Shown here: positions 26,706-36,800 of the stretch, one piece after another
How positions within the stretch are numbered: position 1 is the stretch's first letter
Layout of the letters: each line of letters opens with the position of its first letter
Source: Cyclobacteriaceae bacterium
GTDB taxonomy: Bacteria; Bacteroidota; Bacteroidia; Cytophagales; Cyclobacteriaceae
Assembly: GCA_027067135.1 (NCBI GenBank)
Contig: JAMOMJ010000261.1
Location: forward strand, 1 to 37,284
Length of the DNA: 37,284 nt
Direction: 5' to 3'
The notes under the pieces: model-generated
Seen by the model: the letters and a program-made list of their open reading frames with translations, nothing else
The model's database searches: none
What the model was told of the DNA's origin: nothing
Position numbers and translations under genes: made by a program

Positions 26706-29700
26706 ATGAAAAAAATTCTACAATTATTTGCGCTGGCAGGAGTCTTGTTTTCAAGTTCTTTGTTGTATGCGCAAGATCGAACCGTTTCTGGTAACGTCAC
26801 ATCCTCCGATGATGGCAGCCCTATTCCAGGAGCAAATGTGTTGATAAAGGGCACAACCAACGGAACAGTTACCGATTTAGATGGTAATTACAAACTAACT
26901 GTTTCGGGTAATGTTACTACCCTTGTAATTAGTTTTATTGGGTATGAATCTCAAGAAGTTGAGATTGGAACAAGGTCTGTAATTGATGTTGCACTAAATA
27001 CAGATTTAACCGAACTAAGCGAAGTTATAGTTACCGCTGTTGGCATTGAAAGAGAGGCCAAAGCGTTAGGTTATTCTGTGGCTAAAGTTGGGGGAGATGA
27101 TCTTCAACAAAAATCGGAGCCAGATCCTCTTAGAGCTTTACAAGGTAAAATAGCAGGAGTTAACATTCAAGGCTCAAGTGGAGCCGCAGGTTCTGCTACT
27201 CGAATTACCATTAGAGGTAACTCTTCATTATTAGGCAATAACCAGCCACTTTTTGTGGTAGATGGTGTACCCTATAATAACAGTGTGAACAATGGCACCA
27301 ATCAATTAGTTGGTGGAGGTGCTTATGGGTCAAGAATTTCGGATTTAGATCCTAATAACATTGAATCTATGACGGTTTTAAAAGGAGCAGCAGCTGCATC
27401 ATTATATGGTTCAAGAGCAGCAAATGGTGTTATCTTAATAACCACCAAATCGGGTAGTGGGGTAGCGTCTAAAAAAGGCTTAGAAATTGGCATTAGTTCA
27501 TCATACTCTATTGAGCAAGTAGCTAATTTGCCAGAATATCAAAATACTTATGGAACAGGTACTAATTTTGGATATCAACAGGTAAATGGTTCTTGGGGAG
27601 CCCCTTTTGTGGGTACACAACCTTATGCAAGTGTTACTACCATTCCACATTGGTATGATGGGGTTATTGGGTTTGAAGACTTATGGGGTACAACTGTGCC
27701 TTACCAAGCATACCCAAATAATGTGAAAGACTTTTTTGATACTGGTAGTATTTGGGATAACTCAGTGAGTATTTCTGGTGGAAATGAGAAGTCTGTTGTA
27801 ACTGCTGTGGTGTCTGATTTAAGACAAGACAGTTATATTCCGGGATCTAAATTTGATAGAACTTCGGTAAGTGTTGGTGGTAAAACGGAGCTAGATAATG
27901 GCTTAATTATTAATTCAAACTTAACGTACAGTAACGCATTTCAGCACACATTTGCTGGCGGTGCGAATAATGCAATTGGTAATGCCTCTGCATTTGCAAG
28001 AACATTATACTTAGGTAGAAACTGGGATTTGCAGGGTACTCCTTACATTAACCCGCTTAATAATTCTAACGCCTTCTTTGTAGGTACAGGTCAAGCAGAT
28101 AATCCATTATGGTCGGTTGAAAACGCTGGTGTTGAATCTACAACTAATCGCTGGGTAGGTAGCTTAGGTTTAGGGTATGAAATAAACGAGTGGCTTTCTG
28201 TAAACTATAAGTTTGGGTTTAACGGGTATTCACAATCACAATCACAATGGTTTAGACCAGGTGGCAGAGCTGCTGCAGGCGTAGGTCAAATTACCAATAC
28301 GTTTACAACTTTTGGTGAAATTGAATCAAATTTCTTGGTAAGTTTTTCTAAAGACCTATCAGAATCTTTAAGCCTTAGAGCAATTGCAGGGCATAACTTA
28401 AACCAAAGAACAGTTAATACTGAGATTGTGCAAGGTTCTAATTATGTAATATTTGATAATGATAATATCAATAATACTAATTTTTTAATTCCATTTGGTG
28501 GTGGCTTTAGCCAACGAAGGTTAATTGGAGTTTTTGGAGATGTTACTTTAGGGTATAACGATTATCTTTTCTTAAACCTTACAGGTAGAAACGATTGGTC
28601 GTCAACCCTTCCACAAGGAGCAAATAGTTTCTTTTACCCATCTGCTAGTTTGTCATTTATTTTTACAGATGTAGTAGATATTGCACCTTCGATTTTATCG
28701 TATGGTAAAGTAAGAGCTAGTTTTTCTGAAGTAGGTAATGATACAGCGCCCTACCAACTGGCACCAGTTTATATTGTAAATGCCAATGGTATTGCTAGTC
28801 CTAGCCCAGATGCAACCACTATGCCTTTTAACGGTACACCAGGTTCAACATTATCTAATATTGAACGCGACCCGAACTTAAAACCAGAGATTACACAAGA
28901 AGTTGAAATTGGGTTAGATCTTAAATTACTGAATAATAGAATTGGCGTAGATGCCTCTGTTTATTCAAGAAAGTCTAGAGATCAAATTATTCCAATTACA
29001 CTTCCAAACTCATCTGGGTTTACTTCCTTTTTTACCAATGCAGGAGTTGTATCTAATAAAGGTGTAGAAGTAGGCTTAGATATTACCCCTTTTGATTTGC
29101 AAAATGGGTTTAAGTGGAATATTTATGGAACATTTACCTTAAATAGAAACGTTGTTGAAAGTTTAAACTTGGAAGGAACAGACGAGCTTGTTCTTAGAAA
29201 TACGTTTGCAGGGTCTGTTCAAGCAATCCATAAGGTGGGGCAACCGTATGGCTTAATTAAAGGAACAGTTTCTGCAAGAGATGATGAGGGAAATTTGCTT
29301 ATAGACCCTTCTAATGGTCAGTTAATTAGCGATATCACACCTCGATTTATTGGAGACCCTAACCCAGATTATATTATTGGTTTAACCAATACTTTTTCTT
29401 GGAAAGGAATTTCGCTTAATGCAGTATTCGATTGGAAACAAGGAGGCGATATGTACTCAGTAACTAACCTATCCTTATTAGGCAGGGGAGTAACAACGGA
29501 TACCGAAGATCGAGAAGTAAACGTAATTATTCCTGGCGTATATGGCGACCCTAACACGGCCGAACCAATCAGAGATGAAAATGGCAATAAAACAGTAAAT
29601 CAAACAGCGATTGAAGTTAATAGTGCCTATTTCGGTAATTCATTTGCTATGAATGGGCAAGACGAGTGGAGCATATGGGATGCTACTGTATTTAGATTAA

Positions 29701-29936
29701 GAGAAGTAAGTTTAGGATACACCTTACCTGCTTCTTTATTAAGTAAAACTCCATTTGGGTCTGCTTCCATTTCTATTACAGGTCGTAACCTATGGTATAA
29801 AGCGCCCAACTTTCCTCCAGGGTCAAATTTTGATCCAGAAACGAGCCAGTTTGGTAACTCAAATGCGCAAGGGTTTGAATTTACGTCTGCACCATCGGTT
29901 AAGCGATATGGTGTTAACCTGAGGTTTACATTTTAA
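26706..29936 (+). CDS. SusC/RagA family TonB-linked outer membrane protein
   Basis: Signal peptide MKKILQLFALAGVLFSSSLLYAQ, carboxypeptidase-D-like domain (VSGNVTSSDDGSPIPGANVLIKGTTNGTVTDLDGNY), plug (LQGKIAGVNIQGSSGAAGSATRITIRGNSSL; SMTVLKGAAAASLYGSRAANGVILITTKSG), terminal F. Confidence 0.97.
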   Translation: MKKILQLFALAGVLFSSSLLYAQDRTVSGNVTSSDDGSPIPGANVLIKGTTNGTVTDLDGNYKLTVSGNVTTLVISFIGYESQEVEIGTRSVIDVALNTDLTELSEVIVTAVGIEREAKALGYSVAKVGGDDLQQKSEPDPLRALQGKIAGVNIQGSSGAAGSATRITIRGNSSLLGNNQPLFVVDGVPYNNSVNNGTNQLVGGGAYGSRISDLDPNNIESMTVLKGAAAASLYGSRAANGVILITTKSGSGVASKKGLEIGISSSYSIEQVANLPEYQNTYGTGTNFGYQQVNGSWGAPFVGTQPYASVTTIPHWYDGVIGFEDLWGTTVPYQAYPNNVKDFFDTGSIWDNSVSISGGNEKSVVTAVVSDLRQDSYIPGSKFDRTSVSVGGKTELDNGLIINSNLTYSNAFQHTFAGGANNAIGNASAFARTLYLGRNWDLQGTPYINPLNNSNAFFVGTGQADNPLWSVENAGVESTTNRWVGSLGLGYEINEWLSVNYKFGFNGYSQSQSQWFRPGGRAAAGVGQITNTFTTFGEIESNFLVSFSKDLSESLSLRAIAGHNLNQRTVNTEIVQGSNYVIFDNDNINNTNFLIPFGGGFSQRRLIGVFGDVTLGYNDYLFLNLTGRNDWSSTLPQGANSFFYPSASLSFIFTDVVDIAPSILSYGKVRASFSEVGNDTAPYQLAPVYIVNANGIASPSPDATTMPFNGTPGSTLSNIERDPNLKPEITQEVEIGLDLKLLNNRIGVDASVYSRKSRDQIIPITLPNSSGFTSFFTNAGVVSNKGVEVGLDITPFDLQNGFKWNIYGTFTLNRNVVESLNLEGTDELVLRNTFAGSVQAIHKVGQPYGLIKGTVSARDDEGNLLIDPSNGQLISDITPRFIGDPNPDYIIGLTNTFSWKGISLNAVFDWKQGGDMYSVTNLSLLGRGVTTDTEDREVNVIIPGVYGDPNTAEPIRDENGNKTVNQTAIEVNSAYFGNSFAMNGQDEWSIWDATVFRLREVSLGYTLPASLLSKTPFGSASISITGRNLWYKAPNFPPGSNFDPETSQFGNSNAQGFEFTSAPSVKRYGVNLRFTF

Positions 29937-29959
29937 TCCTATCACTTAAATTGAAAACA

Positions 29960-31606
29960 ATGAAAAAAACAATAAACAAAGCACTATTGATAATTGCTGT
30001 TATGGCAACTATCACTGGGTGTAAAGATTATCTGGATATAAACACAGATCCTAATAATCCATCGATCGTTTCAATTAACCAACTTTTACCAGCGGTGCTC
30101 ACCAACGTGGCGTTTTCTACAGGAAATGCAGGTGGATTAAATGGGCATGTAGCTACAGTTATGCACCAAACGGTACAAAGAGGTGGGCTAAATGATTATA
30201 ATGTACAATCCAATGATTTTAATATTGGTGTAACTTGGAACTCGCTATACTCAGGTGCACTCACAGATATTAGACAAATTATTGCCCTTGGAACAGAAAG
30301 TGAAGACTGGCATTATGTAGGTATTGCACAAATTAATAAGGCCTATATTTATTCTGTAATAGTAGATGTTTGGGGCGATGTGCCTTATTTTGATGCCAAT
30401 TTAGGATCCGAGAATCCTTTTCCTGGGTATGATGGCGGAGCCGATATTTATGCAGATCTTCAATTATTATTAGATGAAGGAATAGCCAATTTGGCTAAAT
30501 CGTCAAACTTAAGCCCTTCTACAGATGATTTTGTATATGGAGGAGACTTAAATAAATGGAGAAAATTAGGAAAATCTCTAAAATTCAAATTGTATGCACA
30601 AACTAGATTGGTTGCTAATGTATCGTCAGAGTTAAATGCATTATTAGCAGAAAATGATATGATTGCAAATGCAGATCAAGATTTTGAGTTTGCGTATGGA
30701 ACGAGCCAATCACCAGAAAATAGAAACCCTGGATATGTGCAAGAATGGGCTCCTGGAGGTTCAAATTATTACATTAGCCCTTATTTCTTTGAAGTAATGC
30801 GTAGTATAGATACGTTTGGCCATGGAGGATTAAATGTTGGACCTACAGACCCAAGGGTTCCTTATTATTTCTTTAATCAACTTCCATCTACAGCAGGTGA
30901 TTCGGATGCCCAAAATCCTTGTTCTTATTGCCCATCTACATCCGGTAATGGCTTTTTATCCATCTATGCTTTTTCGTTTAACATTGATCCTAATGAAGGG
31001 TTCGATCAGAGTTCTTCACAATCAGTACTTGGTTTATACCCTGTTGGAGGAAAGTATGACGATGGTGCTGGAGGTTTAGCTTCGTTAAATTCATCCTTAG
31101 CAGGTCAAGTAAATGGAACAGGTACAGTTGCACAGCGAATGTTGCCAAGTTTTGAGATAATGTACCTACGCGCTGAACTTGCTTTAGCAGGTGTTACATC
31201 AGAAGACCCAAGAGCAATGTTAGTAAATGCAATGGATGCCTCGTTTGCTAAGGTAAATGAAGTAGCTAATAATGCAGGGGCACCATTAATAGATGGCGCA
31301 GCAATAACTACTTATCAAAATGCTGTGTTAGCAATGTACGATGGTGGATCTGCTGATTTACAAATGGAAATTATAATGACGCAAAAATGGATTGCCTCTT
31401 TTGGAAATGCATTAAGTATTTATAATGATTACAGAAGAACGGGCTACCCAAGATTGCACGATGGTAATACAGATGCATTGTCGATTACTGTACAGGGTCG
31501 TTCGTTTCCAGTTTCTTTTCCATATACCAATGGAGAAATTACAACTAACCCAAATGCTCCCGCACAACGTGTGATAGCTACTGATAAAGTATTTTGGGAT
31601 AACTAA
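29960..31606 (+). CDS. SusD/RagB family nutrient-binding outer membrane lipoprotein (SusD-like_2)
   Basis: Lipobox KALLIIAVMATITGC; KDYLDINTDPNNPSIVSINQLLPAVLTNVAF; VVDVWGDVPYFDA; MTQKWIASFGNALSIYNDYRRTGYP. Confidence 0.95.
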   Translation: MKKTINKALLIIAVMATITGCKDYLDINTDPNNPSIVSINQLLPAVLTNVAFSTGNAGGLNGHVATVMHQTVQRGGLNDYNVQSNDFNIGVTWNSLYSGALTDIRQIIALGTESEDWHYVGIAQINKAYIYSVIVDVWGDVPYFDANLGSENPFPGYDGGADIYADLQLLLDEGIANLAKSSNLSPSTDDFVYGGDLNKWRKLGKSLKFKLYAQTRLVANVSSELNALLAENDMIANADQDFEFAYGTSQSPENRNPGYVQEWAPGGSNYYISPYFFEVMRSIDTFGHGGLNVGPTDPRVPYYFFNQLPSTAGDSDAQNPCSYCPSTSGNGFLSIYAFSFNIDPNEGFDQSSSQSVLGLYPVGGKYDDGAGGLASLNSSLAGQVNGTGTVAQRMLPSFEIMYLRAELALAGVTSEDPRAMLVNAMDASFAKVNEVANNAGAPLIDGAAITTYQNAVLAMYDGGSADLQMEIIMTQKWIASFGNALSIYNDYRRTGYPRLHDGNTDALSITVQGRSFPVSFPYTNGEITTNPNAPAQRVIATDKVFWDN

Positions 31607-31619
31607 TAAATAGAGAAAT

Positions 31620-32510
31620 ATGAAAAATATATTAAATTTTATAGTCGCCCTAGGTGTTGTGTTTGTATTGAATTCTTGTAGAGATGAAGAGTCAATTCGA
31701 ATCCCTGATTTAGGAGATAAAGGCCCTAATGTTAGGGTAGTAATAGATCCGAGTTTTGGATTTATCGATTTTGAAAACCTTTCGGGATCAAAAGCAAAAT
31801 ATGATTTGTACTCTGTTAGCACCAACTTAAACATAGTTGAGCTCCGAGTTTTTATGACATCAGCTAGTGGTATGACCGATACTGTTACCATGAGAACTTA
31901 TACTCAGGCAGAAATAAGTGCAGCTGGAGGTCAAATTTTAGGAGAAGAGATTTCTGTACAAGAAATGGTAGATGCTCTTGGAGTAGATTTAGCAGACATT
32001 GTTGGTGGAGATAATTTTACCTTATTAAATAGAACAACTATGGCAAATGGTACGGTGTACCCAGCCACAACCGTTCAAGGTAATTCTAATGTTACACCAA
32101 ATATTACAGGAGCTTCGGCTACTACAAGTTTCTTTAGTGCTTATGTATATTTTGTTGGTTGCCCTTCAACCCAAGCAGATTTTGTTGGAGAGTACTCAAG
32201 CGAAATTATTGCTGGAAACTATTTTGGCGGCCAAACAAGTGATGTAACTATTGCTTTTAAAGGACCAGAGCCTTTTAGGTATGTAATTTCAGATATTAGT
32301 GCCTTGGCTTATGCTCCTTTTGGTGGTACAGCTTATCCTGGCGATTTCTATGATATCTGTGGCGTGCCTCAAATGCTGCCAACGCAAACGTTTGGTAATA
32401 CTGTAGATACTGGTGGAGGAACATGGGACGCTGAAAGTGGTGTGCTTACGCTTAACGTGTTTGAGCAGTTTAATGGGCTTTCTTGGACAATTCAATTCAC
32501 TAGAAAATAA
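31620..32510 (+). CDS. SusCD-associated surface lipoprotein
   Basis: Lipobox IVALGVVFVLNSC; C-terminal domain CPSTQADFVGEYSSEI...GDFYDICG...GGGTWDAESGVLTL. Confidence 0.8.
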   Translation: MKNILNFIVALGVVFVLNSCRDEESIRIPDLGDKGPNVRVVIDPSFGFIDFENLSGSKAKYDLYSVSTNLNIVELRVFMTSASGMTDTVTMRTYTQAEISAAGGQILGEEISVQEMVDALGVDLADIVGGDNFTLLNRTTMANGTVYPATTVQGNSNVTPNITGASATTSFFSAYVYFVGCPSTQADFVGEYSSEIIAGNYFGGQTSDVTIAFKGPEPFRYVISDISALAYAPFGGTAYPGDFYDICGVPQMLPTQTFGNTVDTGGGTWDAESGVLTLNVFEQFNGLSWTIQFTRK

Positions 32511-32518
32511 AGCGAAAT

Positions 32519-33340
32519 ATGAAAAATTATAAAACGATTTATATAGCACTTTTCTTAGGATTGACTCTAAGTTCGTGCTTTACAGATTTTGAAGATGCTA
32601 ATCCCACAAGGCCATTAGATGGCCCTGCTGGAATTGCAGCGAACCCTACTGGGGATGGCTTAATTGCTGGCCCTGGGAGAGACGGAAACACGTTTACATG
32701 GGTGCCAGTAAATGGAAAACTTACGTTTGTTATTGAAATAACGGATGCTCCTGGGTTAATTAAGGATGTAGATGTAGTATTATCTAACTCTGTGCAGCCA
32801 GAAGATCTGGGCACAGTAGAAGTGAGCTTAGGAAGTGCCGAAAATCAATTAGTAGGCACGGTAACTGTAACTTATATGGCTAAAGATGTTGTAGGAGAGG
32901 AGAATATTTCAATTATTGTAAATGATGGGCAAGACCCAGCCAAATCCACAACCTTCAACTACCCTGCAATTAAGATTACAGATGTAAGCACGTGCTTATC
33001 TAAGCAAAACTTAATTGGTTTTTACAATGCAGTTTCGAACGGGTTTGATTCGGAAAATGGTGTTGACTACACTAATCTTGAAGCTACAATTGAGCTATAC
33101 TTCCTTTCGTTTAACGATCCGGGATTATATAGATTTTCAGATGGATCGTTTGGACTGTATGGTTTACAAGGTTATGCAGGAAATTTTATTAATGTAGAAA
33201 TTTGTGATGATAAAGTTGTGAATGCAAACGAAGAATTTGCAGATAGCTATTCTGGTACTATCAGTGCAGAAGGAGTAATAACAATTACTTGGAGTAATAC
33301 GTATGGCGACTCTGGGGTAACGGTTATGACTCCCCTCTAA
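32519..33340 (+). CDS. SusCD-associated surface lipoprotein, related in layout to the preceding gene
   Basis: Lipobox ALFLGLTLSSC; Ig-like middle region and C-terminal CLSKQNLIGFYNAVS...GNFINVEICDD...YSGTISAEGVITITW. Confidence 0.78.
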   Translation: MKNYKTIYIALFLGLTLSSCFTDFEDANPTRPLDGPAGIAANPTGDGLIAGPGRDGNTFTWVPVNGKLTFVIEITDAPGLIKDVDVVLSNSVQPEDLGTVEVSLGSAENQLVGTVTVTYMAKDVVGEENISIIVNDGQDPAKSTTFNYPAIKITDVSTCLSKQNLIGFYNAVSNGFDSENGVDYTNLEATIELYFLSFNDPGLYRFSDGSFGLYGLQGYAGNFINVEICDDKVVNANEEFADSYSGTISAEGVITITWSNTYGDSGVTVMTPL

Positions 33341-33367
33341 TAATTCCTTATTCTAACTAAATAAGCA

Positions 33368-33399
33368 AAGGCTGGCGAAAATATATCGCCAGCCTTTTT
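33368..33399 (+). terminator. Rho-independent terminator of the SusCD operon
   Basis: aaggctggcga-aaatata-tcgccagcctt followed by a T run (tttt). Confidence 0.92.
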
Positions 33400-33400
33400 A

Positions 33401-33635
33401 GTTTATTCAGCAAGAATGGCTACTGAAAATACAGCAACAGATTGGGCAAAAGCAGAAAGTTATGCTTCAAAAGGAATTGATTTTGATCCTGTTAGTGCTG
33501 ATGCCAGGTTGGCTACTGATTTCTTACATGTAGCAGGTCAGAACTTTAGGCCAGAGCGGGGTTTATATCAAAACTCTAATTATAGGGTAAGAAGGTATGA
33601 TGATACACATAGCTTTGCCGGTAATATGTATTTGA
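33401..33635 (+). pseudogene. SusD/RagB-like gene fragment without N-terminus
   Basis: VYSARMATENTATDWAKAESYASKGIDFDP...NFRPERGLYQNSNYRVRRYDDTHSFAGN resembles a SusD internal segment. No start and no C-terminus; it breaks into another frame near 33625. Confidence 0.55.
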
Positions 33636-34315
33636 AGGTACCGGAGCATCAGTTACAACTAACATTGAAATACTCCATAATGTTGTTTCTGGTGCAGCAA
33701 TAGATGTTACGTTTACCGCTACATCTAAATCAACTGCAAAACTAGGAACACATTTTAACGTTCCGGGAGCTACAGTACAGGGTGAGTCTTTTACCATATC
33801 AGTACCTACAGATACAGTACGGGGGGTTTTTACTATTGAAACCATATCCAATACTGTTGAAGGCAGTGACTTATTGATGTCATTTGAGATAACAAGTGTT
33901 AGTGGAGGTGTTCAAGGGGGGCAGCCTCTAGGCGACAGCTTTGAAATAACCATATTAGATGATGATTGTCCTTATGGTTTCGATAATTTTGTAGGAACAG
34001 CATCTGTTATAGAAAATGGTTCAGTTGGGCCATATAATGTAACTACAACAGAGGTTGCTCCTAATACACTTAACCTTGATAACTTTTGGGATTCAGGAAT
34101 ATCAATGGATATAATATTAGTTCCTTGCGATGGATCAGTTATAATAAATGCATCTACACCTGCCTTTGGCGACCCTGATGGTACTGTTGTTGGTACTGGA
34201 ACTTGGGATGATGTAAATAATATAATTGTAATGGATGTTACAATTACTTTTCCCGCATTTAATTTTCAGAGGGATGAGCAACATGTTTATACATTCCAAA
34301 AAGGGAGGATTATCT
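33625..34315 (+). pseudogene. Surface lipoprotein gene fragment (Calx-beta-like plus C-terminal lipoprotein domain), 5' truncated and interrupted at the 3' end by an IS
   Basis: Open frame from 33625: YVFEGTGASVTTNIEILHNVVSGAAIDVTFTATSKSTAKLGTHFNV...SFEITILDDDCPYGFDNFVGTASV...GTGTWDDVNNIIVMDVTITF, running into the IS left end at 34316. Confidence 0.7.
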
Positions 34316-35544
34316 CAGGGAAATCGCTTTTAAAAAGTGCATTTAAAAGCAAAAAATACAATATTTTATAGTAAATTACAGTACGGTCAAAAAAAATGAC
34401 CTATACCAAAAGAGCTGTAAAAAAGTGCCCAGTTTTCAAGAAAAATTTTTCAGGTTTGCCAGATCCTCATAGGGGTCAATAAAGGAAATTACTTCTACCC
34501 CTTAGAAGAAATTCTATTTCTGACTATATCAGCTATAATTAGCGGTATGGATAATTGGACAGCAATTTCTAATTTCGGTAGATTAAAAACAGATTGGCTA
34601 CGGATTTATTTTCCATTTGAACACGGAATGCCCTCTCACGATGTTTTAGGTAAAGTATTTGCACAAATAGACTCCAATAAATTTAGTGCCTGCTTTAGTA
34701 AGTGGATTAATGAACTTTCAGAAATCACTAAAGGAGAAGTAGTTGCTATTGATGGCAAGACCATATGTAAATCAAACGATAAGCGTCTAAATAAGCGTCC
34801 ATTTCATGTTGTGTCAGCTTATGCTACCGAAAACAGAGTGTGTCTTGGACAGCAGTGTGTTGATGAGAAAAGCAATGAAATTATTGCAATACCTCAATTA
34901 TTAGACCTGTTGGTCGTTAAAGATTGCATTATCACAATAGATGCCATGGGGTGTCAAAAGAATATAGCAAAAAAGATTAGAGAAAAGCAAGCAGATTATG
35001 TTCTCATGGTAAAGGGCAATCAAAAGACTTTAAAAAACGATATTGTAGCTATTTTCGATTTAAATAAAGCGGTAAAGTATTCAAAAAAGCAGGATATTGG
35101 ACATGGAAGAATAGAAACTAGAATTTGCGAAGCAACAGAAGTAATAGCCTCAATAAAAGGAAAAAATAACTGGGAATCCATTAAGAGTGTCGTGAAAATT
35201 CGTTCTGAAAGAATTGACAAACAAAGTAAAAGAAGCTCAACAGAAACCCGTTACTACATAAGTTCATTACCCGCTGATGCAAATCAGCTTAATGATATAA
35301 TACGAAAACATTGGAAGGTGGAAAATAATCTTCACTGGGTTTTAGATGTGGTTTTTAAAGAAGACCAATCATTGAAAAAGAAAGGTCAGCCGGCTTTAAA
35401 CTATAATATTATGACTAAAGCAGCCCTAACTTTAATAGAGCAAGAAGATTCAATCAAAAAATTAAAAATTATTAAAAGGCAGTCGGCAGCGCTAGATGAT
35501 AATTACCGTACCAAAGTACTCAAAATCTAAAAGCGATTTCCCTG
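34316..35544 (+). mobile_element. ISAs1-family insertion sequence, 1229 bp
   Basis: Perfect 17-bp TIRs cagggaaatcgctttta (34316-34332) and taaaagcgatttccctg (35528-35544). Encodes an ISAs1-type DDE transposase. No flanking duplication visible. Confidence 0.9.
34396..35530 (+). pseudogene. ISAs1 family transposase with frameshift near 34480
   Basis: Frame A 34396-34482: MTYTKRAVKKCPVFKKNFSGLPDPHRGQ*. Frame B from 34481: KGNYFYPLEEILFLTISAIISGMDNW...VVAIDGKTI...CIITIDAMGCQKNIA...HWKVENNLHWVLDVVFKEDQ, to the stop at 35530. Confidence 0.85.
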
Positions 35545-36680
35545 CTGCTCAACCCAGGAAGTATTTATATCCGATATGGAATAGGTTGGCTAGCGGCAGT
35601 TATTTCCCAAAACCTGTGCGTGAAGTTGAAATACCCAAAACAGATGGGAGAAAGCGAAAGCTGGGCATCCCCACGGTACAAGACCGAACAGCCCAAATGG
35701 TAATAAGGGAAGAGCTTGAAGCAAAAGTGGATAAGCATTTTAGCAAGAGTTCTTTTGGTTATCGCCCCAATAAATCAGCCCACCAAGCCATAAAGCAATG
35801 CAGGGAAAACTGTATGAAGATGGACTGGGCGATTGATTTGGACATCAAGAGTTTTTTTGATGAGATAGACCACGATTTGATGATGAAGTCATTGAGTGCC
35901 TTTACCCAAGAGCGGCATATTCACTTGTACGTAAAACGATGGCTGGAAGCACCAGTACAGAAGAAAGATGGTAGTATTCATAAGAGAGACAAAGGAACAC
36001 CGCAAGGAGGGGTTATAAGTCCATTATTGGCAAACATCTTTTTGCACTTTGTTTTCGATAAGTGGATAGAGAAGTACCACCCGGAAGTAAAGTTTGAACG
36101 TTATGCCGATGATATTATTATTCATTGTCAGAATTTCAAACAAGCGATGCGAACATTGGAAGCGGTGAAAGCTAGATTTAAGCAATGTAAAATGCAGCTT
36201 AAAGAAGGCAAGAGCAATATAGTTTATTGCAAACGCAACCAAAAGAAGCATCCACCCTTTAAGGTTCATTATGTAACATTCGATTTTCTCGGATTTACCT
36301 TTAAACCAAGAATGGTAAAAGGTTACTTTGGGCACTTTCATTTGGGCTTTACACCATCCATTAGTCGAAAGAGTCAGAAACGGATAAATCAGATTCTGTT
36401 TAAGTTAAGAATCCATCGTATGGTTCACTTGCGCCTGCCCGATTTGGCAAGGATAATAGCGGACAAGGTACGGGGTTGGATTTACTACTATGGCAGAGTT
36501 CGGATGAGTGAACTACATTATGTGTTCAGGTTTTTGAATAAGCGACTTGCAAAATGGGTAAGCAACAAGTATCGGAGGTTTAGGAATAAGCACTGGTTTT
36601 TTGCCTACAAATGGTTGCAGGAAACTGCCAAGCAGTATCCTAATATGTTTGTGCATTGGCAAAAGGGCTTTATGCCTTAG
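35545..36680 (+). pseudogene. Group II intron reverse transcriptase/maturase, N-terminally truncated (ORF track begins at 35496 inside the IS)
   Basis: LYPIWNRLASGSYFPKPVREVEIPKTDGRKRKLGIPTVQDRTAQMVIREELE, FGYRPNKSAHQAI, GTPQGGVISPLLANIFLH, RYADDIIIH, maturase domain ADKVRGWIYYYGRVRMSELHYVFRFLNKRLAKWV. Confidence 0.88.
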
Positions 36681-36713
36681 AACCGCCAAAAAGGCGGTCA
36701 GACTTGTTAAGAA

Positions 36714-36747
36714 GAGCCGTATGATGTGAGAGCATCACGTACGGTTC
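36714..36747 (+). ncRNA. Group II intron domain V
   Basis: gagccgtatgatgtgagagcatcacgtacggttc: 34-nt hairpin with AGC triad and GAGA-type tetraloop region. Confidence 0.9.
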
Positions 36748-36800
36748 TGTGAGAGGTTTAGGGGTGAAACTCCCCCTTTACCTACTCGACTTTCTTCTTT

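Larger units (their letters stand above)
35545..36790 (+). mobile_element. Group II intron remnant, 5' truncated, 3' end retained
   Basis: Truncated RT/maturase followed by a 34-nt domain V and a domain VI-like hairpin ending in cctactcgac. Confidence 0.85.

Noticed and set aside
33416-33703. 95-aa ORF as an intact gene
   Set aside because: Begins inside SusD-like sequence without an N-terminus; its C-terminal part (after ~33625) is an out-of-frame reading of the lipoprotein fragment.
35496-36680. Possible retron, DGR or defence-associated RT
   Set aside because: Motifs, maturase domain, and the domain V/VI directly downstream identify a group II intron RT. No TR/VR pair or msr/msd-like structure was recognised.
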